64,000 nucleotides of DNA, taken from the NCBI GenBank assembly GCA_964442075.1, contig CAYTWH010000004.1, positions 75,785-139,784 of the forward strand, read 5' to 3'. The notes under the pieces are model-generated. The model worked only from the letters and a program-made list of their open reading frames with translations. It was not told where the DNA came from and searched no databases. This DNA is from CAYTAU01 sp964442075 (lineage in GTDB: Bacteria > Bacteroidota > Bacteroidia > Bacteroidales > CAYTAU01). Made by a program: the position numbers and the translations under genes. Positions 17,335 through 27,043 of the stretch are shown in pieces (within the stretch, counting starts at the first letter, position 1; each line of letters starts with the position of its first letter).

Positions 17335-18969
17335 TTATTTTGTAAAAAGAGATGTAAGTTCAAATTTATTTCCATCAAATAATCCTTTATCACCAATTTT
17401 AAGTTCCGGGATAACCAGTAAAGCCATAAACGATAATGTCATAAAAGGTGCTTTAAGTTTTGTGCCCAATGTTTTTGCCTTAAAATCAAGCAATTCGTAT
17501 TTTTTTGCAACACGATATATGTTTTTATTTGTCATTAGGCCTGCAATTTCCAATTCAAGAAAATCTGTTTGATCATTGTTACACACCACAATGCCTCCTT
17601 TTATTTCAATAATTTTATTCACGGCAATAACCATCTCACTATCAGACGTTCCGACAACAATAATGTTGTGGCTGTCGTGTGCTATACTGCCGGCAATTGC
17701 TCCTTTTGTTAAACCAAAGTTTTTTATAAAACCAATAATTGGTTTTGAGGGCTTGTATCTGTTAACAACAACAATTTTTAAAATATCATCGTTTATATTT
17801 GAAGAAATGTATTTATCTGTTTGTTTATGAGAATAAATAAATGACTGGGTAAACAGCTCGCCATCAATAATATTAATAACTTTTATTTTTTCTCCGGCGT
17901 TTTCAATTTTAATATCGCTTTCATTAATTTTATTGCAATTAAAATTGTTTATAATCGTTGTTTCCTTATTAGTAAAGGTTGTGGATTTTCCATCATATAC
18001 AATATTGCCATTAATAAAGGTTTTTTCAATATTTAACGATTTAAGATTGTCAACTATTATAAAATCTGCTTTATCTCCGGTTTGCAACAAACCAACATCA
18101 ATATTGTAATGACTTACAACATTGTAACTAACGGAGCGTAACACATTAAATAAATCTAAATTTTTATTTAAAGCTCTTTTAACAAGTAAATTAATATGGC
18201 CATTTAATAAATCGTCAGGATGAGAATCGTCAGTGCATAGCATAATCATATCGGGATATAGATCTATTAGCTGATACAATGATTCAAAATTTTTAGCGGC
18301 ACTGCCTTCGCGTATTTGTATTTTTATGCCAAATTTAATTTTCTCTACAGCCTCTTCAATAGTTATACATTCATGGTCTGTTGATATTCCTGCATCAGCA
18401 TATTTTTTTAAGTCATTTCCCGATAAACCCGGAGCATGTCCATCTATCTTTTTTTTGTATTTATGGGCAAATTCTATTTTTTTTAAAACCTCACTATCCT
18501 TATATATTACGCCGGGAAAATTCATCATTTCGCTAAGGAAATATATATCATCCCGTTTTAGTAAATTATCAATATCTTTTGAACTTAATATATGTCCTGA
18601 TGTTTCAAAGCTTGTTGCAGGCACACATGATGGAGCACCAAAGAAGAATTTTAACGGAGTTTTTTTGCCACTTTGTAACATGAAATTTATTCCATTATTA
18701 CCACAAACATTTGCAATTTCATGAGGATCTGAAACAACAGCAACTGTTCCATGTTTTACAGCTATTTCTGCAAAAGATGCTGGGGTAAGCATTGAGCTTT
18801 CTATATGAACATGGGAATTAATAAAACCCGGCATTATAAAAATATCTTCTTCTACCTCTTTTTCTTCAATCTTAACTATAATTTCATTTTCGATATAGAC
18901 AATGCCCTTATAAATTCTTCTACCTATAACATCTACTATATTTCCTTTAATTGTTAATTTATTCAACAT
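17335..18969 (-). CDS. ade: adenine deaminase
   Basis: 544 residues, close to the family length (about 550-590). Amidohydrolase fold with the metal-binding motif GFINSHVHIESSML near residues 47-60, SDPHEIANVCG, the GHAPGLSGNDL His motif and CTDDSHPDDLL near residue 240. The C-terminal Ade-specific region contains AGSIAHDSHNIIVVGTSD. Converts adenine to hypoxanthine in purine salvage; some relatives act on other aminopurines. Begins 43 bp after mnmG; the parS-like palindrome lies in that gap. Confidence 0.95.
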   Translation of the reverse strand: MLNKLTIKGNIVDVIGRRIYKGIVYIENEIIVKIEEKEVEEDIFIMPGFINSHVHIESSMLTPASFAEIAVKHGTVAVVSDPHEIANVCGNNGINFMLQSGKKTPLKFFFGAPSCVPATSFETSGHILSSKDIDNLLKRDDIYFLSEMMNFPGVIYKDSEVLKKIEFAHKYKKKIDGHAPGLSGNDLKKYADAGISTDHECITIEEAVEKIKFGIKIQIREGSAAKNFESLYQLIDLYPDMIMLCTDDSHPDDLLNGHINLLVKRALNKNLDLFNVLRSVSYNVVSHYNIDVGLLQTGDKADFIIVDNLKSLNIEKTFINGNIVYDGKSTTFTNKETTIINNFNCNKINESDIKIENAGEKIKVINIIDGELFTQSFIYSHKQTDKYISSNINDDILKIVVVNRYKPSKPIIGFIKNFGLTKGAIAGSIAHDSHNIIVVGTSDSEMVIAVNKIIEIKGGIVVCNNDQTDFLELEIAGLMTNKNIYRVAKKYELLDFKAKTLGTKLKAPFMTLSFMALLVIPELKIGDKGLFDGNKFELTSLFTK

Positions 18970-18995
18970 AGCTTAATTACTTAAAAATTAAAAGC

Positions 18996-19013
18996 ATGTT
19001 CCACGTGGAACAT
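18996..19013. promoter_or_regulatory. parS-like centromere site (ParB-binding palindrome)
   Basis: An 18-bp perfect palindrome, ATGTTCCACGTGGAACAT. Its 16-bp core TGTTCCACGTGGAACA fits the bacterial parS consensus TGTTNCACGTGNAACA and equals the form known near gidA in Pseudomonas putida. It lies at the 3' end of mnmG (gidA), touching the stop codon. ParB would bind here to load the ParB-SMC segregation machinery. parA and parB are not in the window. Confidence 0.8.
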
Positions 19014-20890
19014 TACCGTCCCATATAAACTAAAAGAACATTAATATCCGAAGGTGAAACACCGCTTATTCTTGACGCCTGCCCTATTGTTGCTGGTTTT
19101 ATTCTATTTAGCTTTTGCTTTGCTTCAGTAGATATTGAATGAAATCTATTATAGTCAATATCATCTTTTAGCTTAATATTTTCTAGCCTGGTTATTTTTT
19201 CTGCAATAAGTTTTTCCCTTTCAATATATCCCGAATATTTAATACCTATTTCAACAGATTCAATAATTTCATTTTTTATATTAGTCGGGAAAGTCTCAAT
19301 TTTCTGTTTTAAAGATAAAATAACCTCAATTAAATCGTTTATCTTTACTTGAGGGCGTAATATTAAATCTTTTAATTTTACAGATTGCTTGAGTTCAGAT
19401 GTTCCTAATGCGTTGAGTTTCTCGTTGACTATGTTCGGTTTAATGCTGTAATTATTTATAAAATCAATTAGTTCATCTCGCATTTTTATTTTTTTCAAAA
19501 CATTTTTATATCTTTCTTCGGAAGCCAGACCTATTTTATAAGATTTTTCAGTTAATCTGACATCTGCATTATCTTGCCTTAAAAGAATTCTGTATTCAGC
19601 CCGTGATGTAAACATTCTGTATGGTTCATCAACGCCTTTTGTTACTAAGTCATCAATAAGAACACCAATATAAGCTTCATCGCGTGCAAGTACAAATTTA
19701 TCTTTATTATTAATTTTTTGATGAGCATTTATAGCTGCCATCATTCCTTGTGCAGCAGCTTCTTCATATCCTGTTGTACCATTTATCTGACCTGCAAAAT
19801 ATAAACCATTAATAAGTTTTGTTTCTAATGTAACGCCTAATTGTCTTGGGTCAAAATAGTCGTATTCAATAGCATAGCCGGGACGAAATATTTTTGCATT
19901 TTCAAATCCTGGAATTTTTTGAAGTGAATTTAACTGTACATCCCATGGCAATGATGAGGAAAAACCATTTAAATAATATTCTATTGTGCTTTCACCTTCG
20001 GGCTCTAAAAAAAGCTGATGCCTATCTTTTTCGGGAAACGTAATTAATTTCGTTTCAATACTGGGGCAATATCTTGGTCCTATACTTTTAATGGTTCCAT
20101 CAAATAAAGGAGAACGGTCTAATCCTTTTTCCAATTCCTCATGAACAAACTTATCAGTATATGTGATATAGCAACTTCTTTGTTTTAATTTAATTGTGCT
20201 GTCAGATAAATAAGAAAATTTTTGAATATTTTCATCTCCACTTTGTTCGGTAAGTTTTGAAAAATCAACACTTCGTCCATCAATTCTAACTGGTGTGCCT
20301 GTTTTCATCCTTCCCGTCGTAAACCCAAGACCTACAAGCTGTTCTGTAATGCCATAAGATGCGGGCTCTGATGTTCTGCCCCCTTCAACCTGAGTATTGC
20401 CCACATGCATTAAGCCATTAAGAAATGTTCCGTTTGTTAAAATTACAGATTTTGAATAAAATTTTATTCCTAACTGAGTAATTATTCCTTTAACAACATT
20501 GTTTTCTGTAATCAACTCAGTAACTGAGTCTTGCCAAAATTCAAGATTGCTTGTATTTTCTAAAATATCTCTCCACTCTTCAGAAAAACGCATTCTGTCG
20601 CATTGTGCTCTGGGACTCCACATAGCAGGACCTTTAGAAAGATTTAGCATACGAAACTGTATCATTGTTTTATCTGTAACAATACCACAATACCCACCAA
20701 GTGCATCAATTTCTCTTACAATTTGACCTTTTGCTATTCCACCAATTGCCGGATTACATGACATTTGTGCAATTTTATTCATGTCCATAGTAATCAAAAG
20801 AGTTTTTGACCCCATATTGGCAGCTGTTGCAGCAGCTTCGCTACCTGCATGACCTGCTCCCACAATTATTATGTCATATTCTTGCAACAT
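19013..20890 (-). CDS. mnmG: tRNA uridine-5-carboxymethylaminomethyl modification enzyme MnmG (GidA)
   Basis: 625 residues, full length. FAD-binding motif VGAGHAGSEAAATAANMG at residues 10-27, the SCNPAIGGIAKGQIVREIDALGG block, GTFLNG, GGRTSEPASYG, RMKTGTPVRIDGRS and GYEEAAAQGMMAAINAH are all characteristic. Works with MnmE to form the cmnm5U34 modification in the wobble position of several tRNAs. The C-terminal helical domain that contacts MnmE is present (ITRLENIKLKDDIDYNRF, KLNRIKPATIGQASRISGVSPSDI). A TAACTTTG box lies only 4 nt before the ATG, so the message may have almost no leader. Confidence 0.97.
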   Translation of the reverse strand: MLQEYDIIIVGAGHAGSEAAATAANMGSKTLLITMDMNKIAQMSCNPAIGGIAKGQIVREIDALGGYCGIVTDKTMIQFRMLNLSKGPAMWSPRAQCDRMRFSEEWRDILENTSNLEFWQDSVTELITENNVVKGIITQLGIKFYSKSVILTNGTFLNGLMHVGNTQVEGGRTSEPASYGITEQLVGLGFTTGRMKTGTPVRIDGRSVDFSKLTEQSGDENIQKFSYLSDSTIKLKQRSCYITYTDKFVHEELEKGLDRSPLFDGTIKSIGPRYCPSIETKLITFPEKDRHQLFLEPEGESTIEYYLNGFSSSLPWDVQLNSLQKIPGFENAKIFRPGYAIEYDYFDPRQLGVTLETKLINGLYFAGQINGTTGYEEAAAQGMMAAINAHQKINNKDKFVLARDEAYIGVLIDDLVTKGVDEPYRMFTSRAEYRILLRQDNADVRLTEKSYKIGLASEERYKNVLKKIKMRDELIDFINNYSIKPNIVNEKLNALGTSELKQSVKLKDLILRPQVKINDLIEVILSLKQKIETFPTNIKNEIIESVEIGIKYSGYIEREKLIAEKITRLENIKLKDDIDYNRFHSISTEAKQKLNRIKPATIGQASRISGVSPSDINVLLVYMGR

Positions 20891-20894
20891 GCTG

Positions 20895-20902
20895 CAAAGT
20901 TA
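20895..20902 (-). promoter_or_regulatory. candidate -7 box immediately before mnmG
   Basis: On the minus strand TAACTTTG matches TAnnTTTG exactly and ends 4 nt before the ATG. The expected transcription start would fall at or next to the start codon. No TTTG at -33 was found, so this is tentative. Confidence 0.3.
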
Positions 20903-20961
20903 TTTAAAAAATTATTTAAAACTAAATTAAGTATCCAAACAAAAAAAATATAAAATTAATT

Positions 20962-20991
20962 TTTGTTTTTTGTTTTATTTTAATAATTTAG
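20962..20991 (+). promoter_or_regulatory. candidate promoter of the large T9SS protein gene
   Basis: TTTG at 20962-20965, 18 bases, then TAATTTAG at 20984-20991 (one mismatch to TAnnTTTG). The ATG is 32 nt downstream at 21023. Confidence 0.4.
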
Positions 20992-21022
20992 CTTCAAATT
21001 TCTTAACCAAAAAATTTTAATT

Positions 21023-24000
21023 ATGAAAATATTTATTCTATTAATATTAATTGTTTCGTCCTTAAGTTCAGTTGTTTATTCGCAAATAACATTTCAAAAA
21101 ACTTATAATGCAAGTATGATGGATTTGTTTACGAATGTTCAGCAAACTTCAGATGGTGGTTTTATTATTTCGGGTAGAAATTTTAGTTTTCCACCAATAT
21201 ATTCGTCATTAATAAAAGTTGACACAGCCGGAACGATTGAATGGGCTAAAGAATACGGAGATGGAGAATTAGCCATAATTGGTGGCACATATTTTTTAAA
21301 TGATGTAAAAATTACATCTGATGGTGGCTACATTTTAACAGGAGAATGCTCATCTGACCCCTTGATGAGTTCAGATTATGATGACCTATTTCTTATTAAA
21401 ACAGATGCATTAGGGGCTGAGCAATGGTCTTATTCTTATGGAGGTGGAGACAGTGATTGTGGAAACTTTGTAATGCAAACATCTGATGGTGGATATTTAT
21501 CTGTAGGATATACATATAGTTTTGGGACTGTCACTAAAGATTCAACCAATATTTATATGGTAAAAACTAATAGTTCAGGAACTTTATTGTGGGACAGAGC
21601 AGTTGAAATAAGTCCAGACGATGATGATGTTGCATATTCAGTTGAAGAAGCTTCAGACGGATATATTGTGGTTGGTAAAACAGATCAGGTTTTTGCAGGT
21701 GTTGATACTACAACGGATATTGTAATATTAAAAACCAGTACTGCCGGCGTTGTTGAATGGTTAAATACTTATGGTGATGATGATGAAGAGGAATCTGCAA
21801 ATGCAGTAGAATTAATTAATAATGGAAGTATTATTGTTTCGGGAAGCACAACAGAGTCTGTTACAGGTATAGATGCTTCTGATGCCTATATTATTGATAT
21901 TGACGGAGCCGGTAATATTACATGGTCAAATAGTTATGATATTGGCTTTGCTGATGAAGCCCAAAGTATTAATAAAACAAGTGATGGAGGATTTACTATA
22001 ATCGGTTTTACTATTGCAAGTTTACTTCCACTTAATTTTAAAAGTTTTTTAATGAAAGCATCAAGTGCAGGAACAATTGAATTTGCTATGCACTATGGAA
22101 CAGACATGAGTTTTAATATTTTTAGTAATGGACAGCAAACAAGTGATGACGGATATGTTATTGGAACAATTGGAACAACGGGATACGATTTTTATTTAAT
22201 TAAAACAAATATGATTGGCGAAAGTGGCTGTAATGATACCTCTTTTACGGCAACAAAAAGAACTTTTGCTCCTCCTCCTATAACAACAGCACACACAGAT
22301 TTTAACGGTGGTTCCAGAATTGATATTGAAACTGAAATAAATGATATCACACCTACTGAAACAACTCTTTGTATTCAGGTTCCATGCGATACACCAATAG
22401 TTGTTATTACGCCTCCTGCTTCTACAATTTGTGAGGGTGAATCTGTTACATTAACAGCAAGCGGAACTACTTCTTATTTGTGGAACACGGGTGCAACAAC
22501 AGCATCTATTATTGTTTCTCCTACAACGACAACAACATATACAGTAAATGGTTTTAATGGGGTTTGTCCGGCCTATCCGGTACAAATAACTGTAACCGTT
22601 ATACCTGCCCCAAATCCTTTAATTACAGGAATAATTTCTATTTGTGATGGAGAATCAACAACACTTACCGCAAGTGGTGGAGACACATACGAATGGAGTA
22701 GTGGGGATAATACGGCGGCAACAACAATAACACCTGCTATAAGCACTACTTATACTGTTACGGTTACAAATACGGGTACAGGATGTACAGCAACTGCATC
22801 ACAATTAGTTACAGTTAGTTCAATCCCTATTATTGTTATTACAGGAACAAATGAAATTTGTGAAGGGGAGTCTACGACACTCACTGCAAGTGGAGGAGAT
22901 ACATATAATTGGAACAATGGCGCTAATACTGATGCAATAACAGTTACACCTGTTATAAATACTACCTATTATGTTACTGTATCAATTGGAGGAGCGGGGT
23001 GTTCCGACACATCATCATATATTGTTACGGTTAATCCATTACCAATTATTACCATAAGCGGTGATACATCATTATGTATTGGTGACACAACAATACTTAC
23101 TGCAACGGGCGGTGGTGATTATTTATGGAACACAACAGATATAACAGAAGCAATAACTGTATTTCCAATTGCAGATATTACTTATTATGTTACCGTTACA
23201 AATTCTATTACAGGATGTTTAGATATTGATACTGTTGATGTTTATGTTCATCCTTTACCTACTGCATCTGCTTCATCTACAAGTGATACAATTTGTGAGG
23301 GGCAAACTGCTATTTTAAATGCCAGCGGAGGAACTACCTATTTATGGGAGCCACAAGGAAGTCTGGATGACCCGAATATTGCTAATCCCGGTGCTACTCC
23401 AGATTCAACAACAACTTATTATGTTACTGTTACAAATGACTTTGGTTGTACTGATGTTTCGAGTGTAACTATTAATATAAATCCCGCACCAGAATTTTCA
23501 TTATCGTCAACGAATATTACATGTAATGGTGGTTCTGATGGCACTGCAAGTGTTAATATTATTGGCGGAGTATCTCCGGTTACTTTTGTATGGGAAGGAA
23601 GTTTAACCGATACAACATTAACAAACTTAAACTCTGATTATTATAATGTTACCGTAACAGACGGAATAGGCTGTTTTGCATCGGATTCTATATTGGTTTA
23701 TGAACCAATTCCTCTTTCAGATTCTATTATTATTACTAATATTTCGTGTACTGGATTAACTGACGGTCAAATTGTTCTAATAGTTTCGGGAGGAACAAGT
23801 CCATATTATTATTTATGGAATAATTCAGCAACGAGCTCTTCAATAAATAATCTTATTGCAGGAACATATTCAGTTACAATAACTGATGATAATGGTTGTG
23901 AATTAATAGAACCAAAAATTGATATTATAGAACCCGATGGTTTATTATTTACTTTTAACTCGCAAAATGTATATTGCCATAGTGGTAACAATGGATATGC

Positions 24001-24658
24001 ACAAGTTGTTGTTGCCGGAGGAACGCCTCCATATACTTACAATTGGTCTAATTCACAAACAGCATCAACATGTATAGGCTTAACAAGTGGCGTTTATGTT
24101 GTTACTATTACCGATTATGCTTTTTGTACTGAATCCGGACAAATCACTATTACGGAGCCTTTAGAGATATTGTTTTCTAACGAAATAGTTCCGGCTAGTT
24201 GTATTGGAAATATTGATGGAGAAATCTCTATTATAGTTTACGGAGGTGTTCAGCCTTACACATACCTTTGGTCTAATCAGGCAACCGAAGCCTTAATAAC
24301 AGGTTTAAGTGCCGGCGAATATACTATTACTGTTACCGATTATAACAATTGTGTGTTTGATGAAACATTTATGGTAAACGAACTTAATGTTTCCTGTCTT
24401 GAAATACCCACTCTTTTTACTCCTAACGGCGATGGTTCAAATGATGTGTGGAATATTAGGGGAATTGAATTATACCCCAATGTAGAAATTGAGATATTTA
24501 ATCGGTGGGGTAATGTTATATTTGAATCAAAAGGATATACAGAGCCCTGGGACGGAACATTTAAAGGCAGAGCTTTGCCACTAAGTTCATACATATATAT
24601 TATTACATTGAACAATGATACTGAACCAATTCAAGGCATTGTTACTATTAAATATTAG
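21023..24658 (+). CDS. large T9SS type-B secreted protein with Ig-like and SprB-like repeats
   Basis: 1211 residues. Signal peptide at 1-21. Residues about 30-400 hold repeats around QTSDGGFIISG, LIKTDALGAEQW and YSYGGGD, the beta-propeller-like repeat common in Bacteroidota secreted proteins. About 455-820 carries five Ig-like modules each beginning (E/D)-x-CEG(E/Q)-S/T-x-LTASGG and ending TYTVTVT. About 830-1115 carries four SprB-type repeats (C-x-G-x2-DG-x3-V-x-GG-x-PY-x-Y-x-W). The C terminus (about 1122-1211) is the gliding-motility-associated type-B sorting domain: PTLFTPNGDGSNDVW, EIEIFNRWGNVIFES, YIYIITLN. It is therefore likely exported by T9SS and held at the surface as an adhesin. 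Binding target unknown. Confidence 0.9.
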   Translation: MKIFILLILIVSSLSSVVYSQITFQKTYNASMMDLFTNVQQTSDGGFIISGRNFSFPPIYSSLIKVDTAGTIEWAKEYGDGELAIIGGTYFLNDVKITSDGGYILTGECSSDPLMSSDYDDLFLIKTDALGAEQWSYSYGGGDSDCGNFVMQTSDGGYLSVGYTYSFGTVTKDSTNIYMVKTNSSGTLLWDRAVEISPDDDDVAYSVEEASDGYIVVGKTDQVFAGVDTTTDIVILKTSTAGVVEWLNTYGDDDEEESANAVELINNGSIIVSGSTTESVTGIDASDAYIIDIDGAGNITWSNSYDIGFADEAQSINKTSDGGFTIIGFTIASLLPLNFKSFLMKASSAGTIEFAMHYGTDMSFNIFSNGQQTSDDGYVIGTIGTTGYDFYLIKTNMIGESGCNDTSFTATKRTFAPPPITTAHTDFNGGSRIDIETEINDITPTETTLCIQVPCDTPIVVITPPASTICEGESVTLTASGTTSYLWNTGATTASIIVSPTTTTTYTVNGFNGVCPAYPVQITVTVIPAPNPLITGIISICDGESTTLTASGGDTYEWSSGDNTAATTITPAISTTYTVTVTNTGTGCTATASQLVTVSSIPIIVITGTNEICEGESTTLTASGGDTYNWNNGANTDAITVTPVINTTYYVTVSIGGAGCSDTSSYIVTVNPLPIITISGDTSLCIGDTTILTATGGGDYLWNTTDITEAITVFPIADITYYVTVTNSITGCLDIDTVDVYVHPLPTASASSTSDTICEGQTAILNASGGTTYLWEPQGSLDDPNIANPGATPDSTTTYYVTVTNDFGCTDVSSVTININPAPEFSLSSTNITCNGGSDGTASVNIIGGVSPVTFVWEGSLTDTTLTNLNSDYYNVTVTDGIGCFASDSILVYEPIPLSDSIIITNISCTGLTDGQIVLIVSGGTSPYYYLWNNSATSSSINNLIAGTYSVTITDDNGCELIEPKIDIIEPDGLLFTFNSQNVYCHSGNNGYAQVVVAGGTPPYTYNWSNSQTASTCIGLTSGVYVVTITDYAFCTESGQITITEPLEILFSNEIVPASCIGNIDGEISIIVYGGVQPYTYLWSNQATEALITGLSAGEYTITVTDYNNCVFDETFMVNELNVSCLEIPTLFTPNGDGSNDVWNIRGIELYPNVEIEIFNRWGNVIFESKGYTEPWDGTFKGRALPLSSYIYIITLNNDTEPIQGIVTIKY

Positions 24659-24706
24659 GAAAAACAACACTTATTAAATGGTGTTATAAAATAGTTGCAA
24701 TATAAT

Positions 24707-26950
24707 TTATTGTAACAATTCTTCTTTTAATTCAAGTATTGCACCCTGATTTAAAGGAGAATAAATTGACTTAACTATTTGTTCTTTTTCTTTTTTGGTA
24801 AGATGCCAGCTTAATGATATTCTGTCTTCTTTGCTCTCTAGATACAGACTAATAAATTTAATGTTTTCATTCATCCAATGTCCAGAAAACTCTACCAGTT
24901 GGTCGTTATGTATTTCTTGTATATTAAAAATATTTGAATATACATTTCCCAAAGGTTTTGTAAACTGAAAAATATCTACAGGTTTGCTTTTACAAACTTT
25001 TGCCTTTTCTTCGGTAATTTGCAAAAATATTACTCCACTTGTGTTTTCTTTTATCCAGTCTTGAAATACATATAAAAATTTTAATGACGTTGATGTTCCG
25101 TAATTATCTCTGATACCCGCATCCATTATCTGCAACTGGGGTTTTCCCGGCATTGTTATAATTGGTGCAATATAAGGGAAAGTAGAGTTCATTCTTAAAG
25201 CAGTTAAAAATCTTAAACTATCTGCTCCATATTGCTTATATAGTTTTCTGAATTCTACATTGGCAGGTCTGTCAGTTTTTTTATTAAAATCATTTGCAAG
25301 AAGATATGAAATGTTTTGAGACGATATTATAAGGGTTCTTCCATCATTAATAATTGTAGGAGTAAAGATCATCATTGGGATTAATGATTGTTGTTCAAAC
25401 TCTTTGTAATAACATAAGGGTTTATCTAAAACATGATTAGTGTTTTCATTGAGTTTATTTTCAAAAGAATACCCTCTGTCTTTATAATATGAGAAATTAT
25501 TATACTTAAACTTTTTTATTTTTAAAAACCAGTCGTTAAAAGAATAACTAAATACAATAGGGTTTAAAATATCTTTTGACAGCTGTGTTAAAATATTGTT
25601 GTTCAGGCAAGAATCAATATTTCCTAATTGTTCTTGCAAAAATAGTTCTCTAAAATATGCCGCCCCAATCATTCCTCCCGATGCACCGGAAATTAACTGT
25701 GTTCTTTTAAATAATTTATCATCTAATTGTTTATTAAGATATGCAAGAGAATAAAAAGTCCATATCATTGATTTCATACCACCACCATTGGCATTGATAA
25801 AAACCATTTTTGGTAATTTTTCGGGATTATCGGGGTCAATATTTTTCTTTTTCCAATTATTAAGAATTTTAATTGTTTCCTTATAATCTCCATGAAAATC
25901 GAATGAATTAAAATAGCTTAGGTTTTCCAGATTATCACCGCTTTGTTTTATACTATAATTTAAACCGTAAGCGGTATTGTTTAAATCTTTGAAAACTTTG
26001 CCAATAAAAAAGTTAAATCCAAAAATTACAAACAAAATCACAATAAACGACCATTCTTTAAATAACGACTTTATGGCACCAAAAAACATTATAAGCAGAG
26101 TGCAAAGTATTAAAAAACTTGCTCCTGCAGGAATCATAAAGAATTTGTTATCCATAAAAATGCCAAATACCAGTATTATAACAATAATGCCAATAGCAAA
26201 CATGGCAGCATTTGAATGGTTTTGTCTTAATACTTTTTGCATCATTTCTCTGCTGTAATGTCCTGTATTTCGGGCTCTTCTAATTTTAAAAAATCCCGAC
26301 AGGTATGTTTCAACTCTCCATTTTCCAATATTTTCGCGTGGTGTATTAAGTTTTTTCCATTGTAAATCGTTTTGAAGAATTACCCTAATGGGTTTTGCAA
26401 TTTTTGTGGGTTCTATTTTCTTATCAGCTAATCCGAACATTCGAAAAATATCTTTATTTGTTGTAAAGAAATACGAAAGGGCAATAATAATAAAGAGTAT
26501 AATCCCCGATATAAGTCCCGATATATTATAAATAACATCTTTTATGCTTAAGCATTCGTTTTCAAGTTGAAATCCCACGCTGTTGATTATAAGAATTATA
26601 ATAAACAATAATGGTATTAAAAAGTTATTGATGGTATATTTAAAAAATGGGCGTGCAAGTGTTGCTATAAAAGGGAAATAATATCCATTTACTATGTAGC
26701 TTGAAATATTAAATGCTGTAATAAAACTTCCGATGGAAATACCATAGACAAAAAACGACCAAAAATTAACATTATCAAAATACTCGGGAGCCAAGAAAAG
26801 AGAATATGCACCAAGTTTAAAAAATACTTGTTTTGTAATAAGACCAAAAAGCAATACCCAGAAAAAAATAAGTACCTGATTTCGTTTGAAATGAACAAGA
26901 AATAATTGAAACGGGAAAAAATAATATATGCTACGCCTAATCTTCTTCAT
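24707..26950 (-). CDS. membrane-anchored patatin-like phospholipase
   Basis: 747 residues. The first about 330 residues hold seven or more hydrophobic segments with a basic cytoplasmic-type loop around RVETYLSGFFKIRRARNTGH. The C-terminal domain has the patatin landmarks in order: oxyanion-hole NANGGGMKS near residue 383, nucleophile elbow ISGASGGMIGAAYF near 420 (G-x-S-x-G), and the catalytic Asp in MDAGIRDNYGTS near 608. Such Ser-Asp dyad enzymes cleave acyl chains from phospholipids. The N-terminal membrane array is an unusual attachment compared with one-domain patatins. Divergent from argS. Substrate unknown. Confidence 0.8.
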   Translation of the reverse strand: MKKIRRSIYYFFPFQLFLVHFKRNQVLIFFWVLLFGLITKQVFFKLGAYSLFLAPEYFDNVNFWSFFVYGISIGSFITAFNISSYIVNGYYFPFIATLARPFFKYTINNFLIPLLFIIILIINSVGFQLENECLSIKDVIYNISGLISGIILFIIIALSYFFTTNKDIFRMFGLADKKIEPTKIAKPIRVILQNDLQWKKLNTPRENIGKWRVETYLSGFFKIRRARNTGHYSREMMQKVLRQNHSNAAMFAIGIIVIILVFGIFMDNKFFMIPAGASFLILCTLLIMFFGAIKSLFKEWSFIVILFVIFGFNFFIGKVFKDLNNTAYGLNYSIKQSGDNLENLSYFNSFDFHGDYKETIKILNNWKKKNIDPDNPEKLPKMVFINANGGGMKSMIWTFYSLAYLNKQLDDKLFKRTQLISGASGGMIGAAYFRELFLQEQLGNIDSCLNNNILTQLSKDILNPIVFSYSFNDWFLKIKKFKYNNFSYYKDRGYSFENKLNENTNHVLDKPLCYYKEFEQQSLIPMMIFTPTIINDGRTLIISSQNISYLLANDFNKKTDRPANVEFRKLYKQYGADSLRFLTALRMNSTFPYIAPIITMPGKPQLQIMDAGIRDNYGTSTSLKFLYVFQDWIKENTSGVIFLQITEEKAKVCKSKPVDIFQFTKPLGNVYSNIFNIQEIHNDQLVEFSGHWMNENIKFISLYLESKEDRISLSWHLTKKEKEQIVKSIYSPLNQGAILELKEELLQ

Positions 26951-27019
26951 TTTCAGGGAAAATTTTTTTTTTGTAAACTTGGTTAAAATTAATAAATTTT
27001 TCTAATAATTAGTTTTATT

Positions 27020-27027
27020 TAATTTTG
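27020..27027 (+). promoter_or_regulatory. -7 box before argS
   Basis: TAATTTTG matches TAnnTTTG exactly, 16 nt before the ATG at 27044. A -33 element is not obvious. Confidence 0.4.
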
Positions 27028-27043
27028 CTTAAAATTATTATAC

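Noticed and set aside
24660..24700. Hairpin after the T9SS type-B gene as terminator
   Set aside because: Only about 5 bp can pair (aacac/gtgtt) around a long AT loop; too weak.
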